A DNA stretch of 42,499 bases from Candidatus Anaerobiospirillum pullicola (GTDB lineage Bacteria; Pseudomonadota; Gammaproteobacteria; Enterobacterales; Succinivibrionaceae). The DNA is taken from positions 1 to 42,499 of the forward strand of contig JAHLFE010000185.1 in NCBI GenBank assembly GCA_018884035.1. The letters run 5' to 3'. The position numbers and the translations under genes are program-made. Of this stretch, positions 9,499 through 19,489 are shown in pieces. Each line of letters starts with the position of its first letter. Position 1 is the stretch's first letter. The notes under the pieces were generated by a model. The model made no database searches. It was not told where the DNA came from and saw only the letters and a program-made list of their open reading frames with translations.

Positions 9499-11106
9499 CT
9501 ACTGCTGCTCTTGCTGCTCGGCTTTATACTCACGCACCGCCTTACGGTAAGCAGCAACTGCCTTATTGTGCTCACGCAGCGTCGCCGAGAAGAGGTGGCC
9601 ATCTTGTGGGTCAGGACCCTTAGCCACAAAGAACAGGGCATTAGTCTCCGCCGGATGTAACACCGCCATAATCGCACTCTCCGACGGCATGGCAATCGGC
9701 GTTGGTGGTAAGCCCACACGGGTGTAAGTGTTATAAGGCGTGTCGTGTCTTAACTGCGAGCGGCGTAATGGCCCCTTAAAGTCAGGGCTGACACCGTACA
9801 TGACCGTAGGGTCAGTTTGCAGCATAATGCCACGCTTTAAGCGGTTTAAGAACACACCAGCAATGATGTTGCGCTCACTTTCAAGTGAGCTCTCGCGCTC
9901 CACAATCGAGGCTAAGATCAGCACCTCGTAAGGACTCTTTAAGACCTGATCAATGCTCTGATCACGGTCAATATAGCGCTCGCGCATAAAGGTAGCCATT
10001 TTGGTCAGAGCCTGCCCCACGAGATCAATGGTTACTGTATGCTCGGGCTCATAGTCGTAAGTTGCAGGCATGAGCAAACCCTCAAGCGAGGCGTGCGTGC
10101 CACCAATCGCCTGCAATAAGCTCTGGTCAGACTCCGAAGTCACCAGCGTGCGCTGAATAAACTCTGCGGCATTAGCAAAGATACTCTCAAGATAGGGGCT
10201 CTGGACTAAGTCCGTGCGTGCGGCTAAGCGGCGTAACACCGTGGTAACGGTCATACCCTCGATCAGTGCCAGCTTTGGCAGTTTGATCTTTATGACGTTA
10301 CCCTCACGCATATCCGAGAGGATCTCCGGTAAGGTCTTTACGCCATCAATGGCATACTTACCCTGCTGAATCATTGGGTAGTAGCCGTGATTGAGCTTAA
10401 CCCACAGTTTGAGGATAGGCTCAGGGTAATCACGGGAGGCTAAATCCCGCACCACAGTGGCTAGCGTCGCACCTTCTTTAAGCTCATACGGCTCGCTGTG
10501 CGCTACCACCTGATAGGTGTTGAGGCTTTGCAACATGGTATAGCCGCGATAGACCACCCCCGTGCCTACGAGTACCACCACCAAGAAAAACACCAGCAGC
10601 ACATTGCGCAGCACATGGCTCTCTTTTGGAGCTTGCGGGGCATTGAGGTGACTGCGCGAACGCGGAATGTGCGGATCGGCTGTGGCAGCAACGCGGTCAG
10701 CATCACGGCTGTGGCTACCCTCATCGGCATAGCGAGACGAAGCTGCGGCTGCGCGCGCGCCCGCCGAGTAGGCTCTGCCTGTGGAGCTGGCATTACCACT
10801 TTGTGCCGAGCGCTGAACAGCGGCACTGGCGGCGCGAGCCCTTTGCTTTGCGGACTGCTGTTGCTTTTGTCTTTGCTGCTCCTGCTGCGCCTTTTCCTGC
10901 TGAGCTTTTTGCTGCTGCTTGAAATGGTCACGCAAATTGGCCTGAATCTCTTCAGACATGGCAAGAGGCACCGAGTGCTGTGGCTGACGCTTTAAGTCCA
11001 TAGCCTCAATGATGTGCTCTTCTTCGGTTTCCTCTTGTATACGACGCGTGGCACGCTGCGCATTGCGGCGCCGGATTTGACTTTGATCAGCACGCGTCTT
11101 TTGCAT
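9499..11106 (-). CDS. mltG: Endolytic murein transglycosylase MltG with long N-terminal cytoplasmic extension
   Basis: 535 aa; YceG-like domain (LEGLLMPATYDYE, ILASIVERESSLESERNIIAGVFLNRL, LQTDPTVMYG, PYNTYTRVGLPPTPI). Confidence 0.93.
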   Translation of the reverse strand: MQKTRADQSQIRRRNAQRATRRIQEETEEEHIIEAMDLKRQPQHSVPLAMSEEIQANLRDHFKQQQKAQQEKAQQEQQRQKQQQSAKQRARAASAAVQRSAQSGNASSTGRAYSAGARAAAASSRYADEGSHSRDADRVAATADPHIPRSRSHLNAPQAPKESHVLRNVLLVFFLVVVLVGTGVVYRGYTMLQSLNTYQVVAHSEPYELKEGATLATVVRDLASRDYPEPILKLWVKLNHGYYPMIQQGKYAIDGVKTLPEILSDMREGNVIKIKLPKLALIEGMTVTTVLRRLAARTDLVQSPYLESIFANAAEFIQRTLVTSESDQSLLQAIGGTHASLEGLLMPATYDYEPEHTVTIDLVGQALTKMATFMRERYIDRDQSIDQVLKSPYEVLILASIVERESSLESERNIIAGVFLNRLKRGIMLQTDPTVMYGVSPDFKGPLRRSQLRHDTPYNTYTRVGLPPTPIAMPSESAIMAVLHPAETNALFFVAKGPDPQDGHLFSATLREHNKAVAAYRKAVREYKAEQQEQQ

Positions 11107-12036
11107 CCAAAATCGGCGCGACTCTATCCCTTACTTGAGGGCCTGAGGCAACGCCGCCTCCATTGTTAGAAAGAAAATCATTGTGTTGTCGTGGCAAGGC
11201 AAGTGGTAGCGGAGTGGTAAGAGAGCTGACACAGCCGCAAGTTTACAGCGGAAGCCACGCACGGTGCGAGCCTTACCTTAAGGGGTAGCACCGCTAGCAA
11301 CAGCGCACCTGAAGTTTATCCCGCTAGACGCTCTCTGCAAAGCTTTGCTTCTTGCAGAGTAGCCTTGCTCTTTTGGGTAATGCTCATATCAATGGTAATG
11401 GCAAACGCCAAGCTCTCCCCCAAGCTGTAGCCACCAGCAACATAACAAGTTAAGTCCTGCACCGACGCTAAGGAGCTCAAACTCTTTGCTTACGCTGAAG
11501 CGCTCTGACCGTCAGCAGCGCGCAGCTCTCACTACCCAGCGGGGGCACGCTGTGTGCCATTAGAACAGCCAAATTACGGAGAACAAGCACAATTGTCAAC
11601 CTCTTGCTAGGCCAATTAGTACAAATGACATGCCCAGCGCCCGCAAAAAGCGCCCGCCCCGCCACTGCTGTCACATGTTGTGAGCTGTGCACCAGCGTTT
11701 GGCTCTAAGCCACAGTAAACACCACTGCTTAACAGGTACGCGCTTTCCTCTGTAGCCCTTAAGCAGGCAAAGACCTGCCCAAGAATTTACAGCGGCCACT
11801 ACCACCACCACCTGCTTTTTGGTTGTATGCCTTGCTTTGGAGATAACGTCACGCAGGTGACACTGTAACTAACGTTGCTAGGGAAAGCATCTATGTGGTC
11901 ACAAACCGCGTAGAAAACAGCGTTTCTTTACCCACAAGATGGGGTGCCCCCATCATTTCCACAGGAGGCCGCAAACGGATCCCATACTCAAGCTATGCTT
12001 CCTGCTTTCTTTGCCGCTGCTACACGCGGTGTTAGG

Positions 12037-12042
12037 TATAAT
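12037..12042 (+). promoter_or_regulatory. Candidate -10 box TATAAT upstream of valS region
   Basis: GTTAGGTATAATGCAAATTAG; no clear well-spaced -35. Confidence 0.3.
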
Positions 12043-12335
12043 GCAAATTAGTTAGGAGATATTAGCTATCAGCAGCAAAGCAAGCACCACCGCAGGCAGT
12101 ACGCCCATCTCAAGCTCAATATCATTTCTGCCTCTGAGAAAAAGCAGCGAGCGGCAATTGAAATGACGCTTCGCTGGTACACACGGCACTAGAGTAGCGC
12201 TTGACGCCTAATGGCGCTGAACCTCCCCTGCACTAAAGGACTAAAGCGCCTTGGTTCCGCGCGTCTTAAGCAAGGTTCTTCTTGCCCGCACTTACGCTGC
12301 TGCCTGTATGTTTTGTCTTCTTTGAGGAGAAGCTT

Positions 12336-12427
12336 AATCTACATCAGAAGATCAGGTAGCGGAATGCTACTAAAAAAAGGCAGTGGAAACACTGTGAAAC
12401 CGCAGACGTAAGTCTGCGGTAGTGCAT
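12336..12427. repeat. Interspersed triple-hairpin repeat, copy B (upstream of valS)
   Basis: AATCTACATCAGAAGATCAGGTAGCGGAATGCTACTA...CAGTGGAAACACTG...CCGCAGACGTAAGTCTGCGGTAGTGCAT. Confidence 0.75.
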
Positions 12428-12554
12428 AGATGCCACAGGCTCTGCGCTAAGCGCTTGGTGCCCCCGTGCCCTGCGCTCAAGACACGTAACAGCGTGCACC
12501 GCACCCGCGTTTTGCGCGGTGGTAGTCCCAATTTTCTTGAGAACACTCTTCTTT

Positions 12555-15425
12555 ATGGACATCGATAAGACCTACCAACCGGAACTTTTTGAAAACGAGA
12601 TCTACCAAAATTGGGAAAAGCAGGGCTTCTTTAAGCCAAATGGCGATAAGAGCAAGCCATCTTTCTCCATTGCCCTGCCCCCACCAAACGTTACCGGTTC
12701 CCTGCACATGGGTCACGCTTTCCAGCAGACCATCATGGATAGCTTAATCCGCTATCACCGCATGAAGGGCGACAACACCTTATGGCAATGCGGTACTGAC
12801 CACGCTGGTATCGCCACGCAAATGGTGGTCGAGCGCAAGCTGGCAGCCGAGGAAGGTTTAACCCGTCACGACTTAGGCCGTGAAGAGTTTATTCAGCGCA
12901 TCTGGCAATGGAAGGAGCAATCTGGCGGCACCATTACTAAGCAAATGCGCCGCTTAGGTGACTCCGTCGACTGGACTCGTGAGCGCTTTACCATGGACGA
13001 GGGGTTATCCCGCGCCGTGTTAGAGGTCTTTGTCCGCTTATACGACGAGGACTTAATCTACCGTGGCAAGCGCCTCGTTAACTGGGATCCAAAGCTGCGC
13101 ACCGCCATCTCAGACTTAGAGGTGGAAAATCGCGAAGTCAAAGGCCACATGTGGTACATCCGCTACCCACTGGCCGACGGCCTTAAGACCAAGGACGGCA
13201 AAGACCACCTCTTAGTGGCTACCACCCGTCCTGAGACGCTCTTAGGTGATACCGCTGTTGCCGTCAACCCAAATGACGAACGCTTTAATGACTTAGTGGG
13301 CAAAGAGCTGGTACTGCCATTAGTTGGCCGCCGCCTCGTCATCGTCGCTGACGAGCACGCCAATATGGAAACCGGCACCGGCTGTGTGAAGATTACCCCA
13401 GCCCACGACTTTAACGACTACGCTGTCGGTAAGCGTCACAAGCTGGCCATGGTCAACATCTTTACCGAAGATGCCATGGTGCGTGATAAGGCTGAGGTCT
13501 TTAACACTGATGGTGAGCCATCCACTGAGACCACCGATTTCATCCCTGAGGCCTATCGCGGCTTAGAGCGCTTTGCTGCCCGTAAGCTCATCTTAGAGGA
13601 CTTAGAGCAGCAGGGCCTGTTAGACCACACTGAGGATCACACCTTAGCCCAACCATTTGGCGATCGTGGTGGTGTGCCGATTGAGCCAATGCTCACTGAC
13701 CAGTGGTACGTGCGCGCTAAGGTCTTAGGTAAGGAAGCCTTAGCAGCGGTGGAAGATGGACGCATTAAGTTTGTGCCAGCGCAGTACGCCAACATGTACT
13801 ACTCATGGATGCGTGATCTGCAGGACTGGTGTATTTCCCGTCAGCTGTGGTGGGGTCACCGCATTCCCGCATGGTATGACGCTGAGGGTAAGGTCTATGT
13901 TGCCCGCAATGAGGAAGAGGTGCGCCAAAAGTACCACTTAGGTGCTGACGTCGCCTTAACCCAAGATCCTGACGTGCTTGATACGTGGTTCTCTTCGGCG
14001 CTGTGGACGTTCTCGACCTTAGGCTGGCCAGATAATACTGAAGCCTTAAAGATGTACCACCCAACCTCGGTGCTGGTTACGGGCTTTGACATTATCTTCT
14101 TCTGGATTGCCCGCATGATCATGATGACCATGCACTTCATCAAGAACGAAGACGGCACGCCACAAGTTCCATTCCGCACGGTTTATGTCACGGGCTTGAT
14201 TCGTGATGAAGAAGGCCAGAAGATGTCGAAATCCAAGGGCAACGTGCTTGACCCTATCGACATGATCGATGGCATCAGTGTGGAAGACCTCGTCAAGAAG
14301 CGCACTGCGAACATGATGCAGCCGCAAATTGCCGAGAAGATTGCTAAGCGTACCCGCAAGCAATTTAAGGACGGCATTGCCCCACACGGCACGGATGCGC
14401 TGCGCTTTACCTTATGTGCCTTAGCCTCCAATGGTCGCGACATCAACTGGGACATGAAGCGCTTAGATGGCTACCGCAACTTCTGCAACAAGGTGTGGAA
14501 TGCCTCCCGCTTTGTGCTCATGAATGTTGACCCAGCTAAGCTCGTCGCCCCTGAGGATAAGGACTTATCCTTAGCTGACCGCTTCATTCTCTCGCGCTTA
14601 TCACAGGCTATTGATAACGTCGAGACCGCGATCAGTGCCTACCGCTTTGATCAGGTGGCAACCTTCCTCTACGAGTTTATCTGGAACGAGTACTGCGACT
14701 GGTATCTGGAGTTTACTAAGGCCATCTTAAAGAACCCAGAGGCGACTGAGGCACAAAAGAATGCCACCTCGTACACCCTCGTCAACGTCTTAGAGGCGGT
14801 GTTACGCTTAGCCCACCCAGTAATTCCATTTATTACTGAGGTTATTTGGCAGCAAACGGCGCCAATGTTAGGCCGCTTCAACGAGCAAAAGACCATTATG
14901 CTCGCTCCTTTCCCACAAAGCAGCGACTTTGCGCGTGATGAGGAAGCAGAAAAGGCCATTGCGTGGATTCAGGACTTTACTACGGGCGTGCGCAACCTGC
15001 GTGCGGAGATGAAGGCCAATCCAAACACGCCCTTAAGCGTGATGATCCGTGGCGCTGGTGCTTTAGAGCACGAGTGTGTGGAAAATCACTCGCACTACCT
15101 GACGCTCTTAAGCAACATTGAGAAGCCAACTTTTGTGGAGGTTGGTGAGAGCGTGCCACCTTGCATCGCCAAGCCTATTGGCACGGCGGAGATCCTGATC
15201 CCGATGAAGGATCTGGTGAACAAGGAAGCGGAGTTAAAGCGCTTAGGTGACATGGCTGCTAAGCTTGAGAACATGATCAAGGGCGGCGAGGCCAAGCTCA
15301 ACAACGAAGCTTTTGTGTCCAAGGCTCCTGCGAACATCATCGAGGGCGCCAAGGCGCAAGTAGCTCTTAACAAGGAGCAGCTGGCTAAGATAAAGGCGCA
15401 GATCGAAGAGATCAGCAAGCTCTAA
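12555..15425 (+). CDS. valS: Valyl-tRNA synthetase
   Basis: Start chosen at [17 protein letters not shown] motif [14 protein letters not shown] and KMSKS ([14 protein letters not shown]). Confidence 0.96.
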   Translation: MDIDKTYQPELFENEIYQNWEKQGFFKPNGDKSKPSFSIALPPPNVTGSLHMGHAFQQTIMDSLIRYHRMKGDNTLWQCGTDHAGIATQMVVERKLAAEEGLTRHDLGREEFIQRIWQWKEQSGGTITKQMRRLGDSVDWTRERFTMDEGLSRAVLEVFVRLYDEDLIYRGKRLVNWDPKLRTAISDLEVENREVKGHMWYIRYPLADGLKTKDGKDHLLVATTRPETLLGDTAVAVNPNDERFNDLVGKELVLPLVGRRLVIVADEHANMETGTGCVKITPAHDFNDYAVGKRHKLAMVNIFTEDAMVRDKAEVFNTDGEPSTETTDFIPEAYRGLERFAARKLILEDLEQQGLLDHTEDHTLAQPFGDRGGVPIEPMLTDQWYVRAKVLGKEALAAVEDGRIKFVPAQYANMYYSWMRDLQDWCISRQLWWGHRIPAWYDAEGKVYVARNEEEVRQKYHLGADVALTQDPDVLDTWFSSALWTFSTLGWPDNTEALKMYHPTSVLVTGFDIIFFWIARMIMMTMHFIKNEDGTPQVPFRTVYVTGLIRDEEGQKMSKSKGNVLDPIDMIDGISVEDLVKKRTANMMQPQIAEKIAKRTRKQFKDGIAPHGTDALRFTLCALASNGRDINWDMKRLDGYRNFCNKVWNASRFVLMNVDPAKLVAPEDKDLSLADRFILSRLSQAIDNVETAISAYRFDQVATFLYEFIWNEYCDWYLEFTKAILKNPEATEAQKNATSYTLVNVLEAVLRLAHPVIPFITEVIWQQTAPMLGRFNEQKTIMLAPFPQSSDFARDEEAEKAIAWIQDFTTGVRNLRAEMKANPNTPLSVMIRGAGALEHECVENHSHYLTLLSNIEKPTFVEVGESVPPCIAKPIGTAEILIPMKDLVNKEAELKRLGDMAAKLENMIKGGEAKLNNEAFVSKAPANIIEGAKAQVALNKEQLAKIKAQIEEISKL

Positions 15426-15480
15426 GACTAACGCCGCATGGCGTTAAGGCGCTATTACGCTCAGCTACCACTAAGGAGTA

Positions 15481-15600
15481 GCGCTCAAAAGAAGCTACAC
15501 CTAAGATGTTGCTCTCAAAAGAAGCTACACCTAAGATGTTGCTCTCGCAAGAGGCTACACCTAAGCATGAGTCCGCAAGAGCAGCTCCCCTAAGCAGGGT
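15481..15600. repeat. About four 30-bp tandem repeat units immediately 3' of valS
   Basis: GCTCTCAAAAGAAGCTACACCTAAGATGTT nearly perfect twice, then two progressively diverged units; further diverged sequence continues to about 15630. Confidence 0.8.
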
Positions 15601-15640
15601 GCTCAAGGGTGGCTACCTCTAAGGTAGCTTCCAGCTAAAC

Positions 15641-15679
15641 AAAAAGCCGTGCCCAGAGCAATCTGGTACGGCTTTTTTT
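15641..15679 (+). terminator. Rho-independent terminator (bidirectional shape)
   Basis: AAAAAGCCGTGCC...GGTACGGCTTTTTTT. Confidence 0.8.
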
Positions 15680-15711
15680 GTTGCGCTGAGGATGCGCTTA
15701 AGGCACCTGCA

Positions 15712-16119
15712 CTAACGTAAGCTTACCGACTTGCCTACAGTAAAGCCGCCAGCGTACACCTGAAAGTACCCCGCATCGATGTTAAGCGAGCGCAGATCGT
15801 AGCTGCTGATCTCTCCTACCACCTCACGACCGCACTTAATCTGCTGCGAGTCCACCTTTTGTCGGCCCACATCCATGCCGTTTAAGGTTACGCTGACCTT
15901 ATTAGGCAGACCTAAGATACGTACCGAGACCACGCCGTTTTCTGCGTCTAAGACGTCGACCTTTACGACCTTAAAGCTTGAGCCCTTTTGCAGAGAATAG
16001 AACAAGACGCAGTTATTTTGCGCATCTTGTGCTGTAAGGGGCGCGGCTACCACCGAGCTTGCTAACAAGCAGCCAATTAAGCCCCCGCCAATAACTCCTT
16101 TTAGAGCTCGCAGGCACAT
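15712..16119 (-). CDS. Small exported protein of unknown function
   Basis: Start at MCLRALKGVIGGGLIGCLLASSVVAAP with SD CGGAGG upstream; signal peptide; two Cys in mature part (QNNCVLFY, QQIKCGREV). Confidence 0.75.
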   Translation of the reverse strand: MCLRALKGVIGGGLIGCLLASSVVAAPLTAQDAQNNCVLFYSLQKGSSFKVVKVDVLDAENGVVSVRILGLPNKVSVTLNGMDVGRQKVDSQQIKCGREVVGEISSYDLRSLNIDAGYFQVYAGGFTVGKSVSLR

Positions 16120-16406
16120 ACTAACCTCCGACACGAACGAAGCACCTTCAAACAGAAAACAGCGTAGGCTACACAACACCTACGAAGCAGCGAAATTCAC
16201 AGCCACAGCAGTATCTCCACTCTGTGCGGCAAAACTGCACTATTGTAGTCATTTTGTGGGCAATTATGAGCCAAAAACCACAGATGTGTCGGTAAAAGCT
16301 CAGCTGACGTCACAAAGCTCAGGGTAGCTTTATTCTCACTGTATGCCCGCCCCAAGGGCGGCACTCACATCTGTCGCTGCACCATAGCCCCGCCCCAAGC
16401 TTTTTC

Positions 16407-16588
16407 GAGAGCGTTTTCCCCTTTGTTCCTTCAAAGTATTTTCTCCCTAATGTATCGGCTTAAAATCGGCCTTTTAGGTGGTATTAAACCCTTTGCTGTG
16501 GAAACCTGATATGGAGCGTCGAGCGTCGCTAACGCGATGTATCTTGAGAATGGCAAGTAGCTTTGCTACACAAAGGGAAAAAGCCCTC
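16407..16588. mobile_element. MITE family 'GAGAGCG', copy 3
   Basis: GAGAGCGTTTTCCCC...GGGAAAAAGCCCTC; flanks GCTTTTTC / GCTTGTTC (7/8). Confidence 0.82.
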
Positions 16589-17102
16589 GCTTGTTCGCTG
16601 CCACCTCTCTTTTCCCAGTGACCACAGCCCCGTCCTCGCTTTATTCATGTATCCAGCGCTACACAGCAACACGTTGCTCGTCCCCGCCGTCTGTACTTTT
16701 TTAGTGCACATTGCACCCATGTAAACGTTTACTCAATTTCATCCCTATTTTCACTTAATATGACCTTTCCTGTGCTGGCGGTAGCTTGACAGAGCTTCTA
16801 TCTCTGTCGCCATCCCTCCTTACCTCCGCAGTCAATCCTCAGGTTTTCAGCTTGAAAACGAGGCTGCTCTAGCCTCACCTCCTCTCCCCACCTCAAGCTA
16901 ACCCAAGTATTTCTCTACGACTTCTAAGGAGAAGGCTAAGCTGTGCCCGCCGCTGTGCCTCTGCTAACGCCGCTGCTGCAGCAGCGATCATCACACGCAT
17001 GGTCTGAGCACAGTGCTGCGTTGCGACCAGCAGCGGTCGCTACAAAACCGGCGGCTGCTTCAAGCGCAGTAGCTAAGCACGTAAGCTTGGCCTAACACGC
17101 TT

Positions 17103-18377
17103 ATGGAATTTGCAACTAAGTGTCTGCATGGTGGTTACGAGCCCCAAAACGGCGAGCCAGGCGCTCTGCCGATCATTCAAAGCACAACTTTCAAATACGA
17201 CAGCACCGCGCAAGTCGCCAAGCTCTTTGATCTGCAAGCAGCGGGCTTTTTCTACTCCCGCTTAGCTAACCCAACCGTAGATGCTGTCGAGCAAAAGATC
17301 ACCGCTTTAGACGGCGGTGTCGGTGCCATCTGCACCAGCTCTGGCCATGCGGCTTGCTTCATCTCCGTGATGAACCTGTGCAAGGCTGGTGATCACGTCG
17401 TCGCCTGCTCCAATCTCTATGGCGGCACCATTCACCTCTTAGGTGTGACCTTAAAGCGCTTTGGTGTGGACGTCACCTTTGTTGACCAAAATCAGAGCAA
17501 CGAAGAGCTGCAGCAGTACTTTAAGCCAAACACCAAGGCCGTCTTTGGCGAGACCATTGCCAACCCATCGACCGTGATCTTAGACATCGAGCGCATCGCT
17601 AAGCTCGCACACGACAATGGCGTGCCGCTGATTGTCGACAACACCTTTGCTACCCCATATCTGTGCCGTCCAATGGAGTTTGGTGCCGATATCGTGGTTT
17701 ACTCCACTACCAAGTACTTAGAGGGTCATGCTCTGGGCTTAGGTGGTGCCGTGGTCGATAGCGGTAACTTTGATTGGGCAGCGCATGCTGACAAGTTCCC
17801 AGAGTTTGTGGAGCCAGATGAGTCCTATCACGGCTGCGTCTATACCGAGGCCTTTGGTAAGGCAGCGTATATCGTCAAATGCCGTGCGCAGCTTATCCGC
17901 GATTTAGGCTGCCTGCAAAGCCCACAAAACGCCTTTTACGTGAATTTGGGCTTAGAGACCTTACCACTGCGTATGGAGCAGTACTGCGCTAATGCTGCTA
18001 AGGTAGCAGAGTTTTTAGCAGACCACGCTAAGGTTAAGTCCATCAGCTACCCAGGCTTAGAGGGTGATGCCAGCCATGCTCTTGCGCAGAAGTACCTGCG
18101 TGATGGTAAGAGCTCGGGTGTGATCTCCTTTGTGCTCGATGGTAGCCGCGAGGCTGGTGCCCGCTTTATCGATGCGCTCAAGCTGGTACGCTTAGAGGTA
18201 CACGTCGCGGATATCAGAAGCTGCGTGCTGCACCCTGCCAGCTCGTCTCATCGCCAGTTAACTGATGAGCAGTTAGCACAGGCGGGTATTGAATCTGGTA
18301 CGGTGCGCCTCTCGGTGGGCTTAGAGGATGTGGGTGAGATCATTGCAGACTTAGAGCAGGCCTTAGCACAGGCCTAA
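17103..18377 (+). CDS. O-acetylhomoserine sulfhydrylase / Cys-Met metabolism PLP-dependent enzyme, copy 1
   Basis: 424 aa; FYSRLANPTVDAVEQKIT, YSTTKYLEGHA PLP-lysine motif, HPASSSHRQL; near-identical to 19490-20764. Confidence 0.88.
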   Translation: MEFATKCLHGGYEPQNGEPGALPIIQSTTFKYDSTAQVAKLFDLQAAGFFYSRLANPTVDAVEQKITALDGGVGAICTSSGHAACFISVMNLCKAGDHVVACSNLYGGTIHLLGVTLKRFGVDVTFVDQNQSNEELQQYFKPNTKAVFGETIANPSTVILDIERIAKLAHDNGVPLIVDNTFATPYLCRPMEFGADIVVYSTTKYLEGHALGLGGAVVDSGNFDWAAHADKFPEFVEPDESYHGCVYTEAFGKAAYIVKCRAQLIRDLGCLQSPQNAFYVNLGLETLPLRMEQYCANAAKVAEFLADHAKVKSISYPGLEGDASHALAQKYLRDGKSSGVISFVLDGSREAGARFIDALKLVRLEVHVADIRSCVLHPASSSHRQLTDEQLAQAGIESGTVRLSVGLEDVGEIIADLEQALAQA

Positions 18378-18648
18378 GCTTTAATAAGCGTACACCGGCG
18401 CAGCGGCTGTCTCACAGTCGCTGCGCTTTACTGCAGCATTGAGTAGCATTTAGTCCTCCCGCTTAGTGCGCAGCGCCCTGCAGTCTTTGCCCCAGCTGGA
18501 TCGTATCTGGAGCCACCTCGGGATGCGCTGCATGCCAAGCAAGCTCTGGATGTTGCCGCAACAGAATCTGCATGTAAGATCTCACCATAAGGGAGTCATG
18601 TGGCGCATTACAAGCGGCAGCAGCTCACAACTACTGTCGCTTGCTCTC

Positions 18649-18669
18649 AGTAGTAGTAGTAGTAGTAAC
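18649..18669 (+). repeat. AGT trinucleotide run
   Basis: AGTAGTAGTAGTAGTAGTA. Confidence 0.6.
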
Positions 18670-18989
18670 ACCTGCCTCGCCCAATATCCCTGCCTTTATG
18701 CCAGCTCTGGCCACTCTTAGCGCCACGACCTGAGCCCTACCAGCTTCCCAGCTCTTCTCTTTCTTCTCCGCCTCCATCAGCTCCACTTCTTAGTCAGCAG
18801 CAACACGGCAGATACAGCAGTTGAAACAGTGCTAGCGCCGAGTTTGCGCTAATCCCTGTTGAGCCTTCTTCCGCCGCGCCTCCTCTAACTACTACTCTTG
18901 CTCCTACGCCGCGCTTCGCGCGGAGCTTACGCCCCGTAGTTTCCTCCTTTGCCCTCCCTTCTGTGTGCGTACTGAGGTGCCGCTCTTTG

Positions 18990-19144
18990 GAAAGCTTTTC
19001 CTCATGTGTGAGCACAGCTACTTGCCCTTAAACTACCTCAAAGATACGTCGCACTAGCAACGCTTGCAGCTCCATATCAGTTCTCTGCATCAAAGGTCTT
19101 ACTCCACCGCAAAGGCCGATGCCAACATATGGATAAACTCTCTC
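18990..19144. mobile_element. MITE family 'GAGAGCG', copy 4, 8-bp TSD GCTCTTTG
   Basis: GAAAGCTTTTCCTCATGTGTGAGC...CTCTCTC; identical flanks GCTCTTTG at 18982-18989 and 19145-19152. Confidence 0.83.
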
Positions 19145-19489
19145 GCTCTTTGCTTCCGTTAACATGCCCGCCTTATCCACCGTTCACGTGCCCAGAGCAC
19201 CGTTACCGTTCTGTTTTGGTGCAAATACCCCTTTGTGCCCACGCTTTTGCACGTTTTTGAGGAAGATCACTTAATATTAACTCTCTTGTGCTGGCTGTAG
19301 GCGACCAAAATCCGTTGCGTGGTCACCCTACAGGTTCTTTCCAGCATCAGATGGTTTCCAGCTTAATGCTTCGGCACTCCCTAGCATCACCAGGAGCTGC
19401 GCCACGGTCATCACTATTACTTACGACTTTTTAAGGAGATGGCTAAGCTTTGCGCCTGCGACAACGCGCAAACTTTGGCTTAAACGCTT

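Noticed and set aside
10498-10995. 165-aa Leu-rich plus ORF
   Set aside because: Antisense to the Gln/Lys-rich N-terminal region of mltG.
15481-15600. Possible CRISPR array
   Set aside because: Units are contiguous and diverging with no unique spacers and no cas genes nearby.
15412-15606. 64-aa minus ORF with NILGVASFES repeats
   Set aside because: Reverse reading of the 30-bp tandem repeat after valS; no SD and overlaps the valS 3' end.
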